This document shows, one piece after another, positions 50,633-63,376 of a DNA stretch of 64,000 nucleotides. The stretch comes from Mycobacteroides sp. LB1 (GTDB lineage Bacteria > Actinomycetota > Actinomycetes > Mycobacteriales > Mycobacteriaceae), in contig NZ_JACCFF010000002.1 in assembly GCF_013449725.1 (NCBI RefSeq), forward strand, positions 310,001 through 374,000, written 5' to 3'. The first letter of the stretch is position 1. Each line of letters starts with the position of its first letter. The notes under the pieces are model-generated. The model was not told the DNA's origin and searched no databases. It worked only from the letters and a program-made list of their open reading frames with translations. The translations under genes and the position numbers were made by a program.

Positions 50633-53503
50633 GTGTCCAGCTCTCTTCGCGCAACCGGCTCATCAGCCACTTTCGCCGACCGCCATATCGGTCCCACCGC
50701 CGCCGATATCGACACCATGCTCACCACCATCGGGGTGGCCAGTCTCAACGAACTCGCCGATAAGGCAGTTCCGGCCAGCATCCTGGACACACTTCACGGT
50801 GGCATCGCCACCGGTCTCGACGCGCTGCCGGCAGCAGCTTCCGAACACGAGGCCTTGGACGCGCTGCGAAAGCTCGCTAGCCACAACACGATTGCCGTGT
50901 CCATGATCGGACAGGGCTATTTCGAAACGCTGACGCCGCCCGTGCTGCGCCGCCACATCCTGGAAAACCCGGCCTGGTACACCGCCTACACGCCGTACCA
51001 GCCGGAGATCAGTCAGGGACGCCTTGAGGCGCTGCTGAACTTCCAGACCATGGTCGCCGAGCTCACGGGCCTCGATATTGCGAACGCCTCCATGCTCGAC
51101 GAGGGCACCGCCGCCGCCGAGGCGATGACGCTCATGCATCGCGCCGGGAAGTCCGCATCCAACCGTCTGGTTGTCGACGCCGATCTATACGCGCAGACCG
51201 CCGCCGTTATTGGCACCCGCGCCGCGCCGCTGGGCATCGAGGTGGTTACCGTTGACCTCGCCCAAGGATTGCCTGACGGCGACTTCTTCGGGGTGATCGT
51301 GCAGCTGCCCGGCGCATCCGGGGCTGTTCGCGATTGGACACAGCTCATCGCCGAGGCTCATGCCCGCGGCGCACTGGTATCTGTGGGCGCCGACCTGCTG
51401 GCGCTCACCCTCAACGCGCCGCCCGGTGACATCGGCGCCGACGTCGCCTTCGGTACCACCCAACGCTTCGGTGTACCCATGGGATTCGGCGGACCACATG
51501 CCGGGTACCTTGCGGTGCACACCGCTCACGCCCGACAGCTGCCGGGACGCCTCGTGGGGGTGTCGGTGGACGCCGATGGCGCCCCGGCGTACCGGCTCTC
51601 ACTGCAGACCCGCGAACAGCACATCCGCCGTGACAAGGCCACCAGCAATATCTGTACCGCACAGGTGCTGCTGGCGATCATGGCCGCCATGTACGCGAGC
51701 TACCACGGCCCAGAGGGATTGCGCGCCATCGCCACCCGCGTCCACCGCAACGCACAGCTGCTGGCCTCCGGGCTGACTCGCGGCGGCCACACCGTGGTGC
51801 ACGACGAATTCTTCGACACCGTGCTGGTGCACGTCCCCGGTAAGGCCGCAGAGATCCAGGCCGCCGCCAAGGCCGAGGGCATCAACATCTGGAGCCCCGA
51901 CGGTGACCATGTCTCGATCGCCTGCGACGAGGCGACGACGCTGCCACACCTGGTGTCGGTCCTGCGCGCATTCGGTACCGAAATTGACGAGGGTACGGCG
52001 GGGTCCCTGAGCACCTCGGATATCGCGACCCGCAGCTCGGATTATCTGACGCATCCGGCGTTCAACCGCTATCACAGCGAAACCGAGATGATGCGATACC
52101 TGCGAGCGCTGTCCGACAAGGATATTGCGCTGGACCGCAGCATGATTCCACTTGGATCGTGCACCATGAAGCTCAACGCCGCCGCCGAGATGGAACCCAT
52201 CACCTGGCCGCAGTTCGCCGCACAGCACCCGTTCGCCCCGGCCGGTGATTCGCGCGGACTGCGCACCCTGATCGCCGATCTCGAAGGCTGGCTGGCCGAT
52301 ATCACCGGATACGACAAGGTGAGCCTGCAGCCCAACGCTGGATCACAGGGCGAATACGCGGGGCTGCTTGCCATCCGGCAATACCACATCGATCGCGGCG
52401 AGAGCGACCGCGAGGTGTGCCTGATCCCGTCGAGCGCCCACGGCACCAATGCCGCCTCCGCTGCGCTGGCCGGGATGCGCGTCGTGGTGGTGGCATGCCG
52501 CGAGAACGGCGATGTCGACCTGGACGACCTGCGTGCCAAGATCGCCGCGAATGCCAGCACGCTGGCCGCGATCATGATCACCTATCCGTCCACCCACGGC
52601 GTCTACGAGCACGACATCGCCGATATCTGCGCGGCCGTGCATGATGCCGGGGGGCAGGTGTACGTCGACGGCGCGAATCTCAACGCCCTTGTCGGACTTG
52701 CCCGTCCCGGGCGTTTCGGCGGCGATGTGAGCCACCTGAATCTGCACAAGACCTTCTGCATCCCCCATGGCGGTGGCGGGCCAGGTGTCGGACCCGTCGC
52801 GGTGCGCAGCCACCTCGCGCAGTATCTGCCCGGACACCCGTACGCCGCGGAGCTACCCGACGGACCTCCGGTGTCCTCGGCCCCCTACGGTTCGGCATCG
52901 ATCCTGCCGATCACCTGGGCTTACATCCGGATGATGGGGCCGGACGGCCTGCGCGCCGCATCGCTGACGGCCATCGCCTCGGCAAACTACCTGGCGCGCC
53001 GTCTCGACGAGTACTACCCGGTGCTCTACACCGGCGATACCGGCATGGTGGCACACGAATGCATCCTGGATCTGCGGGAGATCACCAAGAACACCGGCGT
53101 CACCGTCGACGATGTGGCAAAGCGCTTGGCCGACTATGGTTTCCACGCACCCACGATGAGTTTCCCGGTGGCAGGCACGCTCATGGTGGAGCCCACCGAG
53201 AGCGAGAGCCTGGCCGAGGTGGATGCCTTCTGCGAGGCGATGATCGCGATCAAGGCGGAGATCGACAAGGTCGGCTCCGGAGTGTGGCCGGTGGAGGACA
53301 ATCCGCTGCGCGGGGCGCCCCACACCGCCGAATCGGTTACTGCCGACGAGTGGAATCACCCCTACAGCCGGACCGAGGCCGCCTACCCGCTCGGAAAGGG
53401 CTTCCGCCCCAAGGTGTGGCCGCCCGTGCGCCGCATCGACGGTGCCTACGGTGACCGGAACCTGGTGTGCTCCTGCCCACCGATCGAGGCCTTCGCAGAG
53501 TAG
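50633..53503 (+). CDS. gcvP: Glycine dehydrogenase (decarboxylating), P protein
   Basis: 956 residues from GTG 50633 (SD GGGAG); TTG 50591, with a stronger GGAGGGGAG, would add 14. The conserved part starts [21 protein letters not shown]-lysine region: [21 protein letters not shown]. Also [32 protein letters not shown] and [14 protein letters not shown]. It decarboxylates glycine and loads the aminomethyl group on GcvH. Length matches M. tuberculosis GcvB (941). A tandem riboswitch controls it. A long hairpin follows the stop. Confidence 0.96.
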   Translation: MSSSLRATGSSATFADRHIGPTAADIDTMLTTIGVASLNELADKAVPASILDTLHGGIATGLDALPAAASEHEALDALRKLASHNTIAVSMIGQGYFETLTPPVLRRHILENPAWYTAYTPYQPEISQGRLEALLNFQTMVAELTGLDIANASMLDEGTAAAEAMTLMHRAGKSASNRLVVDADLYAQTAAVIGTRAAPLGIEVVTVDLAQGLPDGDFFGVIVQLPGASGAVRDWTQLIAEAHARGALVSVGADLLALTLNAPPGDIGADVAFGTTQRFGVPMGFGGPHAGYLAVHTAHARQLPGRLVGVSVDADGAPAYRLSLQTREQHIRRDKATSNICTAQVLLAIMAAMYASYHGPEGLRAIATRVHRNAQLLASGLTRGGHTVVHDEFFDTVLVHVPGKAAEIQAAAKAEGINIWSPDGDHVSIACDEATTLPHLVSVLRAFGTEIDEGTAGSLSTSDIATRSSDYLTHPAFNRYHSETEMMRYLRALSDKDIALDRSMIPLGSCTMKLNAAAEMEPITWPQFAAQHPFAPAGDSRGLRTLIADLEGWLADITGYDKVSLQPNAGSQGEYAGLLAIRQYHIDRGESDREVCLIPSSAHGTNAASAALAGMRVVVVACRENGDVDLDDLRAKIAANASTLAAIMITYPSTHGVYEHDIADICAAVHDAGGQVYVDGANLNALVGLARPGRFGGDVSHLNLHKTFCIPHGGGGPGVGPVAVRSHLAQYLPGHPYAAELPDGPPVSSAPYGSASILPITWAYIRMMGPDGLRAASLTAIASANYLARRLDEYYPVLYTGDTGMVAHECILDLREITKNTGVTVDDVAKRLADYGFHAPTMSFPVAGTLMVEPTESESLAEVDAFCEAMIAIKAEIDKVGSGVWPVEDNPLRGAPHTAESVTADEWNHPYSRTEAAYPLGKGFRPKVWPPVRRIDGAYGDRNLVCSCPPIEAFAE

Positions 53504-53509
53504 AAACTC

Positions 53510-53550
53510 GTCACGAGCAGTCTCCCCGCTTGCGGGGGACTGCTCGTGAC
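53510..53550. terminator. Bidirectional hairpin between gcvP and the VWA gene
   Basis: GTCACGAGCAGTC (53510-53522) pairs exactly with GACTGCTCGTGAC (53538-53550), with CCCC/GGGG extending the stem inside. It lies between two convergent genes and touches the stop codon of the VWA gene. Confidence 0.75.
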
Positions 53551-55388
53551 TAAGAGACGAACCGCGTGATGGCCGCAGTGAGCTCCGGGCTGTTCGAGAC
53601 CGCCAGGTTCTGGTACACGCCACCAGTCTGCTGAGCCAACGCCTGCCAGGTCTGCTGATCGGAGTCGTTACCGAAGTCGATCACGTTGATGCGCACCGGT
53701 TTCGCCGGATCTTTGAGGCGGTTGATGGTGTCGATCAGACCCGGCCCGTCCAGGGATTGGTCCGTATGCGATCGCCCGGCCACCACCAACACCGAGTTGA
53801 CCTGATTCGGGCGGAAACCACCGACAGCGTCCTGGTATAGCGCTCGGAGTGTCGTGTACGCAACGGCTCCATTGCCGGTCGGCTGCAGCGCGGCCAGCGA
53901 ATCGGCAACACTCTGTGAGCGTGGCATCCCTTCGACGTCATCGCCGGCGCCACCGAGCCGCACTACGGTGTTGCCCTCCTTGCCGTCGTAGACCCACAGG
54001 CCCACACCCGAATTCGGGGAGATCGCGCGAACTCGACTGGCCAGCGCCCCGGTGATATCCGACAGCTTGATGTCGGGAGCAGGGGAGGAAGAAAGCATGA
54101 TCGTGGTAGTCCCGGGCGTGGCCGCGGTGCCGTCGGCCAGCGCGACGCGCACCTTGTCCTCGATACTCAGCGGCTTCTCGATCGTGGCGAAGCTCACCAC
54201 ATCGCTACTGGGCAGATCCGCACCCTCGGCGCGGAAGCCGACGTCGGCCAGCGCCTTGAGCTGATCCTTTTCTCCCAGGAACCGCGCGAATTGGCTTGCC
54301 GCGGTGTGCTGTTCTTCGGACAGCCACGGACCGTCCAGCTGGACGGTGGGGTAGTCGGCCACCGGAGTCGCACCGGCGGGCTGCCACGCGGCGATGACCT
54401 TCTTGGCATCGGGGTTACTGCGGGTGCGGACATAGAGCTGCTGCTCGGTGGTCACCACCGAGTGCACAGCGGCACCGGGCTGCTCGCCGGCGTCCAGCAG
54501 CGCGCCCATGGCATCGGACAGACTGTTCGCAGGCAGCTTGGGGGCCGTCGCGGCCAGCGAAGCGGCCGCACCCGCGCCGAGCTCGGGCGACTCTCCGGGG
54601 CGGACACTGGCCGCCGCCACCGCCTCACCGGCGAGCTGCGCCGCGTCGGCGTTACCGCTCGATGGCAGCGCCAACCGCAACGAGCCCCAACCGGGGAGGC
54701 CAAGGCCGTCCAGCGAGTTCGGAACACTCTGCAGTGCAGGCAGATCCGCCCAGCTCTTGTCGTTGGGAATGGCCTGGCGCAGTCTCGGCGTCACCGCGAT
54801 CACGACGGGCGTACTCACCAACGACCGGCTGTCGCTCACGATATTGGTCTTCGATGCCGCCTTCAGACGTGCCGACGAGACCGAGCTCCCCGGGATCCAC
54901 AACGCCGGCTGCCCGCCGAGCTCGGCGGGCCACTGGCCCGTCAGCCCCTTGATCACATTGGTGGCATCGGCCGGACGGACCGACACGGTGAAGCAGTAGT
55001 CGCCGATCACCTCGTGCGTCTTGTTGAACCGCTCGGAGAACTCGCCGATCCTGTCGGCGATGGAGGGGTCGGCAACCACGGCGATGGTGTTGTCCCCGTG
55101 TACACAGGTGGCCGAGGCTTCAGCTTGATTGTCGGAGGTCCGCCCATCGAAGTACCACCACAGTCCGATGGATACGGCCACCACGAGCACGGCGGCGATC
55201 GCGCCGATCAGCCCCTTACTGACACCCCAGTTACTGCCGTCGCTGCTGCGATGCGAACGCTGCAAGCTGCCCGTGTCGAACTCTGAGCCGGAACTCGACT
55301 CGTGCTCCGGCTCCTGGTCCGCATCCCAACCGTCGTTGTCGTCTCCGCCGCTTGGGCTATCCGACCCAGATGCGCTGTGCCTGCCCAT
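53550..55388 (-). CDS. Membrane-anchored substrate-binding/VWA-domain protein (Rv1836c-like)
   Basis: 612 residues. Residues 1-58 are a hydrophilic cytosolic Ser/Asp/Glu-rich tract, then one transmembrane helix (GLIGAIAAVLVVAVSIGLWWYF, about 59-80). The outer part has a solute-binding-like domain (ADRIGEFSERFNKTHEVIG...QPALWIPGSS) and a C-terminal von Willebrand A domain whose MIDAS-type start is degenerate, SGVGLWVYDGKEG. Later SVLVVAGRSHTDQS is VWA-like. It sits next to glcB as Rv1836c does. Function unknown, likely cell-surface. Confidence 0.85.
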   Translation of the reverse strand: MGRHSASGSDSPSGGDDNDGWDADQEPEHESSSGSEFDTGSLQRSHRSSDGSNWGVSKGLIGAIAAVLVVAVSIGLWWYFDGRTSDNQAEASATCVHGDNTIAVVADPSIADRIGEFSERFNKTHEVIGDYCFTVSVRPADATNVIKGLTGQWPAELGGQPALWIPGSSVSSARLKAASKTNIVSDSRSLVSTPVVIAVTPRLRQAIPNDKSWADLPALQSVPNSLDGLGLPGWGSLRLALPSSGNADAAQLAGEAVAAASVRPGESPELGAGAAASLAATAPKLPANSLSDAMGALLDAGEQPGAAVHSVVTTEQQLYVRTRSNPDAKKVIAAWQPAGATPVADYPTVQLDGPWLSEEQHTAASQFARFLGEKDQLKALADVGFRAEGADLPSSDVVSFATIEKPLSIEDKVRVALADGTAATPGTTTIMLSSSPAPDIKLSDITGALASRVRAISPNSGVGLWVYDGKEGNTVVRLGGAGDDVEGMPRSQSVADSLAALQPTGNGAVAYTTLRALYQDAVGGFRPNQVNSVLVVAGRSHTDQSLDGPGLIDTINRLKDPAKPVRINVIDFGNDSDQQTWQALAQQTGGVYQNLAVSNSPELTAAITRFVS

Positions 55389-55569
55389 GGTGTCGTCGCG
55401 ACCTTTCTTCGTGCTGTCTTTCGGCTACTGCGAGACCCGCCCCGCGTCCGCCCGAGTCTACTGTCCCAGGGCACCGTTACCACGGCACGCGCAACCAAAC
55501 CGCACCCAAATCGACATGGCGCCGTACCCAGCGTCGCTGGGGGATTGGGGCATGTCAGACCGCCATCCG

Positions 55570-57765
55570 CTACTTGGCCGCCGCTGCCTTGTACTCGCGG
55601 CGGCGGCGGTGCAGGATCGGCTCGGTGTATCCGTTCGGCTGATCCTTACCTTCCAGGATGAGCTCCTTGGCGGCCTGGAAGGCGATGTTGCTGTCGAAGT
55701 CCGGGGCCATCGGGCTGTAGTCCCTGTCGCCGGCGTTCTGCCGATCGACAATCGGAGCCATCCGCTGGAGGCCCTCGACAACCTCGTCCTCGGTGATCAC
55801 GTCGTGACGCAGCCAGTTGGCCAGCAGCTGGCTGGAGATACGCAGGGTGGCGCGGTCCTCCATGAGCGCCACATCATGGATATCCGGGACCTTGGAGCAG
55901 CCGACACCATGATCGATCCAGCGGACGACGTAGCCCAGGATCGATTGGCAGTTGTTGTCGATCTCCTCACGGATGTCCTCTGCCGTCCAGTCGCGGCGCG
56001 ACTCGGCCAGCGGGATGGTGAGCAAAGAATCCAGTTCGGCGCGGTGCTTACCGGCCAGCTCCTGGTCCACCGCCTTAACGTCGACCTGGTGGTAATGCAG
56101 TGCGTGCAAGGTGGCCGCGGTGGGGGAAGGCACCCAGGCGGTGGTGGCCCCTGCACGAGGCTGCGCGATCTTCTGCGCGACCATATCGGCCATCAAGTCG
56201 GGCATGGCCCACATGCCCTTACCGATCTGCGCTTTACCCGCCAGGCCGGCGCCCAGTCCGGTGTCGACGTTGTGGTCCTCGTACGCCAGGATCCACGGCT
56301 GCGACTTCATGACGGCCTTGCGGCACATCGGCCCGGCCTCCATCGAGGTGTGGATCTCGTCGCCGGTGCGATCCAGGAAGCCGGTATTGATGAACACGAC
56401 GCGGTCGGCGGCGGCCTTGATGGCGGCCTTCAGGTTGACGGTGGTACGACGCTCTTCGTCCATGATGCCGACCTTGAGAGTCGCATTCGGAAGTCCGAGC
56501 ACCTCTTCTACGCGGCCGAAAAGTTCGGCGGTGAACGCCACCTCTTCGGGGCCGTGCATCTTGGGCTTCACGATGTAGACGGACCCGGTACGGCTGTTCT
56601 TCAGAACGCCGTTCTTCTTACCGGAGCGCAGCCCATGGATGGCGATGAGACTGGTGAACAACGCGTCCTGGATGCCCTCGGGGATCTCGTTCCCTTCAGC
56701 GTCGACGATCGCGTCGTTGGTCATCAGGTGACCGACATTGCGGACAAACAACAGGCTGCGGCCGGGCAGGGTCAGTTCGCCCTTACCGTCCGGGGTGGTG
56801 AACACGCGGTCCATGTTGAGCACCCGGGTGAACGTCTTGCCACCCTTGGAGACCTGCTCTGCCAGGTCGCCCTTGTTGAGCCCCAACCAGTTTCGGTACC
56901 CGAGCACCTTGTCTTCGGCGTCCACGGCGGCCACCGAGTCCTCGAAGTCCATGATCGTGGTGATCGCCGACTCCAGCACGACGTCCTTGATGCCGGCCTT
57001 GTCGGTGGATCCGACGGGGGAGTCGGGGTCGATCAGGATTTCCAGATGCAGACCGTGATTGACCAGCAGCACCGACCATTGCGGCTTCCCGAGCTTGCCC
57101 GTGTAGCCGATGAACTGCCCGGGGTCCTTGAGCCCTGTCGAGAGACCGTCGCCCAGTGTGATGAGCAGCTGCCCCTCGTCGATCTTCAGGCCGGTCGCGT
57201 CCTTCCACGTTCCGGCCGCCAGCGGTGCGGCACCGTCGAGGACCTCGCGGGCGTAGGCAATGACCTTATCTCCGCGGATCTTGTTGTACGACGAGCCCTT
57301 CTCGGCACCATCGGCTTCCGGGATGACATCGGTGCCGTACAGCGCGTCGTACAGCGAGCCCCAGCGCGCGTTGGCGGCGTTGAGCGCGAAGCGGGCGTTC
57401 AGGATCGGAACGACCAGCTGCGGGCCGGCCGTTGTGGTGATCTCGTCGTCCACGTTGGCGGTGGTGATGGTGAAATCCTCGGGCTCGGGAACGAGGTACC
57501 CGATCTCGGTGAGAAACTCCCGATACGCCGAATGATCCAGGGGCTCGAGTGCGCGCAGCCGGTGCCAGCGATCGACCTGGGTTTGCAGGTCGTCCCGTCG
57601 CTCGAGGAGCTCCCGGTTCCGCGGAGCCAAATCGGCGACTACCTTGTCGACCCCGCCCCAGAACGCGTCGGCATCCACACCGGTGCCCGGCAGCGCCTCA
57701 TTGGTGATGAAGTCGTACAGCACCCGTGCCACGCGCAGGTTGCCAACATCGACGCGATCACTCAT
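55570..57765 (-). CDS. glcB: Malate synthase G
   Basis: 731 residues, matching form G (M. tuberculosis 741). It condenses glyoxylate and acetyl-CoA to malate in the glyoxylate shunt. Signature segments are [48 protein letters not shown] and [21 protein letters not shown]. The gene is monocistronic or leads its unit: the next minus-strand gene begins 181 bp on. The start ATG at 57765 is followed by [17 protein letters not shown], a family start. Confidence 0.96.
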   Translation of the reverse strand: MSDRVDVGNLRVARVLYDFITNEALPGTGVDADAFWGGVDKVVADLAPRNRELLERRDDLQTQVDRWHRLRALEPLDHSAYREFLTEIGYLVPEPEDFTITTANVDDEITTTAGPQLVVPILNARFALNAANARWGSLYDALYGTDVIPEADGAEKGSSYNKIRGDKVIAYAREVLDGAAPLAAGTWKDATGLKIDEGQLLITLGDGLSTGLKDPGQFIGYTGKLGKPQWSVLLVNHGLHLEILIDPDSPVGSTDKAGIKDVVLESAITTIMDFEDSVAAVDAEDKVLGYRNWLGLNKGDLAEQVSKGGKTFTRVLNMDRVFTTPDGKGELTLPGRSLLFVRNVGHLMTNDAIVDAEGNEIPEGIQDALFTSLIAIHGLRSGKKNGVLKNSRTGSVYIVKPKMHGPEEVAFTAELFGRVEEVLGLPNATLKVGIMDEERRTTVNLKAAIKAAADRVVFINTGFLDRTGDEIHTSMEAGPMCRKAVMKSQPWILAYEDHNVDTGLGAGLAGKAQIGKGMWAMPDLMADMVAQKIAQPRAGATTAWVPSPTAATLHALHYHQVDVKAVDQELAGKHRAELDSLLTIPLAESRRDWTAEDIREEIDNNCQSILGYVVRWIDHGVGCSKVPDIHDVALMEDRATLRISSQLLANWLRHDVITEDEVVEGLQRMAPIVDRQNAGDRDYSPMAPDFDSNIAFQAAKELILEGKDQPNGYTEPILHRRRREYKAAAAK

Positions 57766-57855
57766 CGCAGCTCCTTCTGAGTTTGGTCGGTCGCTCTGGT
57801 GCGATTCGGTGGATATTGATCCTACTCACTGGTAGCGATCAACCTCGAAACCGCG

Positions 57856-58920
57856 TTAAATGCGGTGCGTTCCGTCACGTACGGTGCCGACAAGATCCTC
57901 CACCAAGTCCTCAAGTGTGACGAGGCCCACGACGCTCCCGTCGGTGGTCGACATGAGGGCCAGATGACTGTTGCTGCGGCGAAGCGTCGACAGCGCTTCC
58001 GCTAGCGGAACCGAACCGTGCAACCGAGGCAGTGGCCGAATGAATGCGGGGTCCACGATCGCTTCCGGATCGTCGCCCATGGTCAAGACGTCCTTTATGT
58101 GCAGATAGCCCAGGTAATCCCCGCCGGGTCCAATAACTGGGAATCGTGAATACCCGGTTTCGGCCACCGCGCGCTCCACGGTCGCCACCGAAGGCCCCTG
58201 CGCGGCGCCCGATACGGCAATCGATCGAATCTGGTTAGCGGGCACGACCACGTCGGCGACCACACGGTGCTGGATCTGCAATGCGCGACGTAACCGGGTG
58301 TGTTCTTCCTCATCAAGAAGGCCCTCGGACAGCGACTCCGCGATCATCTCCGATAGCTCCACGGTGGACACCGTGATCTCAAGTTCGTCCTTCACCGGCA
58401 CCTTGCCGAGCCGCAGCACGGCGTTGGCGCACCAGTTGTAGAAGCCGATCAGCGGCCGCGCCAACCGGATGTAGACCAGGTACGGCGGAATCAAGAGCAT
58501 GGCCGCCGATTCCGGGCCCGCGATGGCGATGTTCTTGGGCACCATTTCGCCGAACAGCACGTGCAGCAGCACCACGATCGACAGTGAGATCACGAACGCG
58601 ACGGTGTGCGTCACCGCAGAGGGCGCGCCCAACAGCTCGAACGGCTTCTCAAGCAGGTGGGCGACGGCCGGTTCTCCGATGCGGCCCAACAGAATTGAAC
58701 AGATCGTGATGCCAAGCTGGGCGCCCGCAAGCATGAGCGACAGCTTCTGGCCGGCCATCATGACGGTGACCGCGCGCTTCTTGCCCGCCTCCGCCAGCGC
58801 CTCCAGCCGGTCCCTGCGGGCCGAGATCAGCGCGAATTCGGCACCGACAAAGAAGGCGTTCGCCAAAAGCAATGCCGCGGTGAGGAGTACACCTAGTATG
58901 TCGCCACCCATCGTGGTCAT
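57856..58920 (-). CDS. CNNM/CorC-like transporter with CBS domains (Rv1841c-like)
   Basis: 354 residues from ATG 58920, which overlaps the upstream gene by 4 bp. A DUF21 membrane part (residues 1-~190, [43 protein letters not shown]) precedes paired CBS domains ([36 protein letters not shown]). No CorC_HlyC C-terminal domain is obvious. Such proteins handle Mg2+/Co2+ ions or regulate them. It pairs with the next gene as a likely heteromer. Confidence 0.9.
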   Translation of the reverse strand: MTTMGGDILGVLLTAALLLANAFFVGAEFALISARRDRLEALAEAGKKRAVTVMMAGQKLSLMLAGAQLGITICSILLGRIGEPAVAHLLEKPFELLGAPSAVTHTVAFVISLSIVVLLHVLFGEMVPKNIAIAGPESAAMLLIPPYLVYIRLARPLIGFYNWCANAVLRLGKVPVKDELEITVSTVELSEMIAESLSEGLLDEEEHTRLRRALQIQHRVVADVVVPANQIRSIAVSGAAQGPSVATVERAVAETGYSRFPVIGPGGDYLGYLHIKDVLTMGDDPEAIVDPAFIRPLPRLHGSVPLAEALSTLRRSNSHLALMSTTDGSVVGLVTLEDLVEDLVGTVRDGTHRI

Positions 58921-60266
58921 GCCCCCCGACCGGCGGTGTCGGTCATCTCGGTGAGCTCGATCTGGTCGATCCGGCGTCCGTCCATACTCGCCACCCGTGC
59001 ACGCCATCGCGGCAGTTCGGCAAACGGATGGTCGGGCACCACCGCCGACAACTCGACAGTCTCGCCGACCGTCGGGATGTGGCCGAGCTCCTGCAGCACC
59101 AGGCCGCCGATCGTCTCGTACTCACCTTCGGGGGCCCGGTAACCGGTCGCCGCGGAGACCTCGTCGATGCGCAGCAGACCCGATACCACCCAACCTCCGC
59201 CGGAGGACACCACGTCGGGGGTCGCGTCATCGTGCTCGTCCCGGACGTCGCCGACGATCTCCTCGATCATGTCCTCGACCGTCACCAGGCCTGCGGTGCC
59301 TCCGTATTCGTCGACCACCAGCGCAGTTTGCATACCGTTGGCCCTGACCTGCTCCATCACCGCGTCACCGTCGAGGGTCGAGGGCACCACCGCGACCGGC
59401 CGGGCGAGACTGGCCAACGTGGTCGTGGCGCGCTGACCCGGTGGCACCTCGAAGATCTGCTTGACGTGGACGATGCCGATCGTTGCGTCGAGATCGCCTT
59501 CGGTGATCGGGAATCGAGAAAAGCCGGTGTCGACGGCAAGGGCGACCAGATCGGCGACCGTGTCGGTGGCCTCGAGCGATTCGATCTCGGTGCGCGGCGT
59601 CATGAGCTCCTCGGCGGTGCGACTCCCGAATCGCAGCGACCGGTCGACCAGCAGCGCGGTGGTTTCGTCCAACGCGCCGCTGCGAGCCGAGGTTCGCACC
59701 AACGACCCCAGCTCCTGCGGTGATCGCGCCGACCGCAGCTCTTCGGCGGGTTCGATACCCATGCGGCGCAACACCCAATTGGCGATGCCGTTCAATGCCC
59801 GGATCGCGAAGCTGAACATCGCCGAGAACAGCACCATGGGACCCGAGGTGGCGCGTGAGGTCCAGATGGGGCGGGCCAGCGCGAAATTCTTGGGGACCAG
59901 CTCACCGAAGATCATCGATACCGAGGTGGCGATGATCAGCGCCAGCGCCAGCGATATCGCACTGCTTACCGCCACTCCGGTGTAGCCGAACAACTGCGTG
60001 AGCAGGCGCGCGATCACCGGCTCGGCCAGGTAGCCGGTGACGAGCGTGGTGATGGTGATACCGAGCTGGGCCCCCGACAGCTGGAACGACAGCGTGCCGT
60101 GCGCCCGTTTGACCATCCTGTCCCGGCTGTCACCGGTCTTGGCACGGGCCTCGATGGCGCTTCGTTCCAACGCGGTCAGGGAGAACTCTGCCGCTACGAA
60201 GAGCGCGGTCCCTGCGGTCAGGGCGACGAACGCAAGCAAGCTCAGCCCGGTGAGTAAGACCGTCAC
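58917..60266 (-). CDS. CNNM/CorC-like transporter with CBS and CorC_HlyC domains (Rv1842c-like)
   Basis: 449 residues. DUF21 membrane region ([38 protein letters not shown]), CBS pair ([45 protein letters not shown]) and a C-terminal transporter-associated domain ([20 protein letters not shown]). GTG 60266 start. It overlaps its partner by 4 bp, as in M. tuberculosis. Confidence 0.92.
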   Translation of the reverse strand: MTVLLTGLSLLAFVALTAGTALFVAAEFSLTALERSAIEARAKTGDSRDRMVKRAHGTLSFQLSGAQLGITITTLVTGYLAEPVIARLLTQLFGYTGVAVSSAISLALALIIATSVSMIFGELVPKNFALARPIWTSRATSGPMVLFSAMFSFAIRALNGIANWVLRRMGIEPAEELRSARSPQELGSLVRTSARSGALDETTALLVDRSLRFGSRTAEELMTPRTEIESLEATDTVADLVALAVDTGFSRFPITEGDLDATIGIVHVKQIFEVPPGQRATTTLASLARPVAVVPSTLDGDAVMEQVRANGMQTALVVDEYGGTAGLVTVEDMIEEIVGDVRDEHDDATPDVVSSGGGWVVSGLLRIDEVSAATGYRAPEGEYETIGGLVLQELGHIPTVGETVELSAVVPDHPFAELPRWRARVASMDGRRIDQIELTEMTDTAGRGA

Positions 60267-60370
60267 CGCTGGCGGGCCCCTTAAGTTGAGTGGTCACACG
60301 GTGTGACCGGCGTGAGGCTCATGGTAACGGTGCAGGTGGCCGGCAGGTACTCAACCGTCGCGGAGGGCGG

Positions 60371-61822
<1,452 letters not shown>

Positions 61823-63289
61823 TTAGGCAGACACTTCCGAACGGTCACCACTCCATAGCGTATGGAACTTGCCGGGGGAGTCGACACGCTCATAGGTGTG
61901 TGCGCCGAAGAAGTCGCGTTGGGCCTGGGTGAGGGCGGCGGGCAGGCGATCGGTGCGCAGACCGTCGTAGTACGACAGCGACGAGGCGAAACCGGGAACC
62001 GGAATTCCCAACTGCGTGGCCGTCACCACGACGCGGCGCCAACTGTCGATTCCGTTTTCGACGGCGGCCCGGAAGTACGGTGCGGCGATCAGCGTGGCGA
62101 GGTCCGGCTCGTCGGCGAACGCCTCCCTGACGCGGTTGAGGAACTGCGCTCGAATGATGCAGCCGCCTCGCCAGATGGTGGCCAGGTCACCGGGATGGAC
62201 GTTCCAGCCGTACTCGGCACTGCCCGCGGCGATCTGGTTGAACCCCTGCGCATACGCGACGATCTTCGACGCATACAGGGCCTGCCGCACGTCTTCGACG
62301 AATTGCTTTGCATCGCTCGGCTTCTGGCCAAGCGCTCCGGAGGTGAACCCTGCGGCGGCGGCACGTTGCGGCCGTGAACCGGACAGCGCACGGGCGAAAA
62401 CCGCCTCGGCGATGCCCGTCACCGGTACCCCGAGGTCCAAGGCAGATTTCACCGTCCAGCGGCCGGTGCCCTTCTGCTCGGCGGCGTCGACGATGACATC
62501 GACCAGCGGCTTACCGGTCTTGGCATCGGTGTGGGCCAACACATCCGCGGTGATCTCGATGAGGTAGCTCTCCAGCTCACCGCCGTTCCAGTCGGTGAAC
62601 ACCTCGGCGATCTGCGGTGCCGACATATCCAACGCGTCACGCAGCAGCTGGTAGGCCTCGCCGATCAGCTGCATATCGGAGTATTCGATACCGTTGTGCA
62701 CCATCTTCACGAAATGCCCAGAACCGTCCGGGCCGATATGGGTGCAGCAGGGCGTGCCATCGACCTGGGCCGCAATGGATTCCAGCAGCGGACCCAGCGC
62801 CTTGTAGGACTCGACCGGGCCGCCCGGCATGATGGCCGGACCGTTCAGCGCACCCTCTTCGCCGCCCGAGATTCCGGCGCCGACGAAAAGCAGCCCGCGA
62901 GCGGCCAGCGCGGCCTCACGACGGATGGTGTCGGTGTACAGCGCGTTGCCGCCGTCGATGATGATGTCACCGGGCTCCATCGCGGCCGCGAGCTCTTCGA
63001 TGACCGCGTCGGTGGGGTCGCCGGCCTTCACCATGATCAGGACGCGGCGCGGGCGTTCGAGGGCCGCGACGAACTCCTCGACCGTCTCACTGCGGATGAA
63101 GTTGCCGTCGGATCCATGATCGGCCAGCAGCGTGTCGGTCTTCGCGACCGACCGGTTGTGCAAGGCGACGGTATATCCGTGCCGTGCGAAGTTCCGCGCG
63201 ATGTTCGAGCCCATGACGGCCAAACCCGTCACGCCGATCTGTGCCAATCCTTGCGCGCTTCCGCGCGCAGCGCCCTCTGCAGCCGTCAC
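61823..63289 (-). CDS. gnd1: 6-phosphogluconate dehydrogenase (decarboxylating)
   Basis: 488 residues from GTG 63289 (TAAEGAARGSAQGLAQIGV), with AAAGGAT upstream. Rossmann motif GLAVMGSNIARNFARHG, substrate segment GISGGEEGALNGPAIMPGG and HNGIEYSDMQLIGEAY. It yields ribulose-5-phosphate and NADPH in the oxidative pentose phosphate route. In-frame upstream codons (starting MCLRENP) look non-coding. M. tuberculosis Gnd1 has 485 residues. Confidence 0.95.
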   Translation of the reverse strand: MTAAEGAARGSAQGLAQIGVTGLAVMGSNIARNFARHGYTVALHNRSVAKTDTLLADHGSDGNFIRSETVEEFVAALERPRRVLIMVKAGDPTDAVIEELAAAMEPGDIIIDGGNALYTDTIRREAALAARGLLFVGAGISGGEEGALNGPAIMPGGPVESYKALGPLLESIAAQVDGTPCCTHIGPDGSGHFVKMVHNGIEYSDMQLIGEAYQLLRDALDMSAPQIAEVFTDWNGGELESYLIEITADVLAHTDAKTGKPLVDVIVDAAEQKGTGRWTVKSALDLGVPVTGIAEAVFARALSGSRPQRAAAAGFTSGALGQKPSDAKQFVEDVRQALYASKIVAYAQGFNQIAAGSAEYGWNVHPGDLATIWRGGCIIRAQFLNRVREAFADEPDLATLIAAPYFRAAVENGIDSWRRVVVTATQLGIPVPGFASSLSYYDGLRTDRLPAALTQAQRDFFGAHTYERVDSPGKFHTLWSGDRSEVSA

Positions 63290-63376
63290 CGGCACATCCT
63301 TTCGTTGACGTGTTGTGCTCCACGGATTCTCGCGCAGGCACATTCGGCCCGCGAGCGCGGGTCACCTACTCGTGGG

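Noticed and set aside
55129..57780. 883-codon open frame on the plus strand opposite glcB
   Set aside because: Mirror of the malate synthase gene. The minus frame matches GlcB throughout; the plus frame has no recognisable domain.
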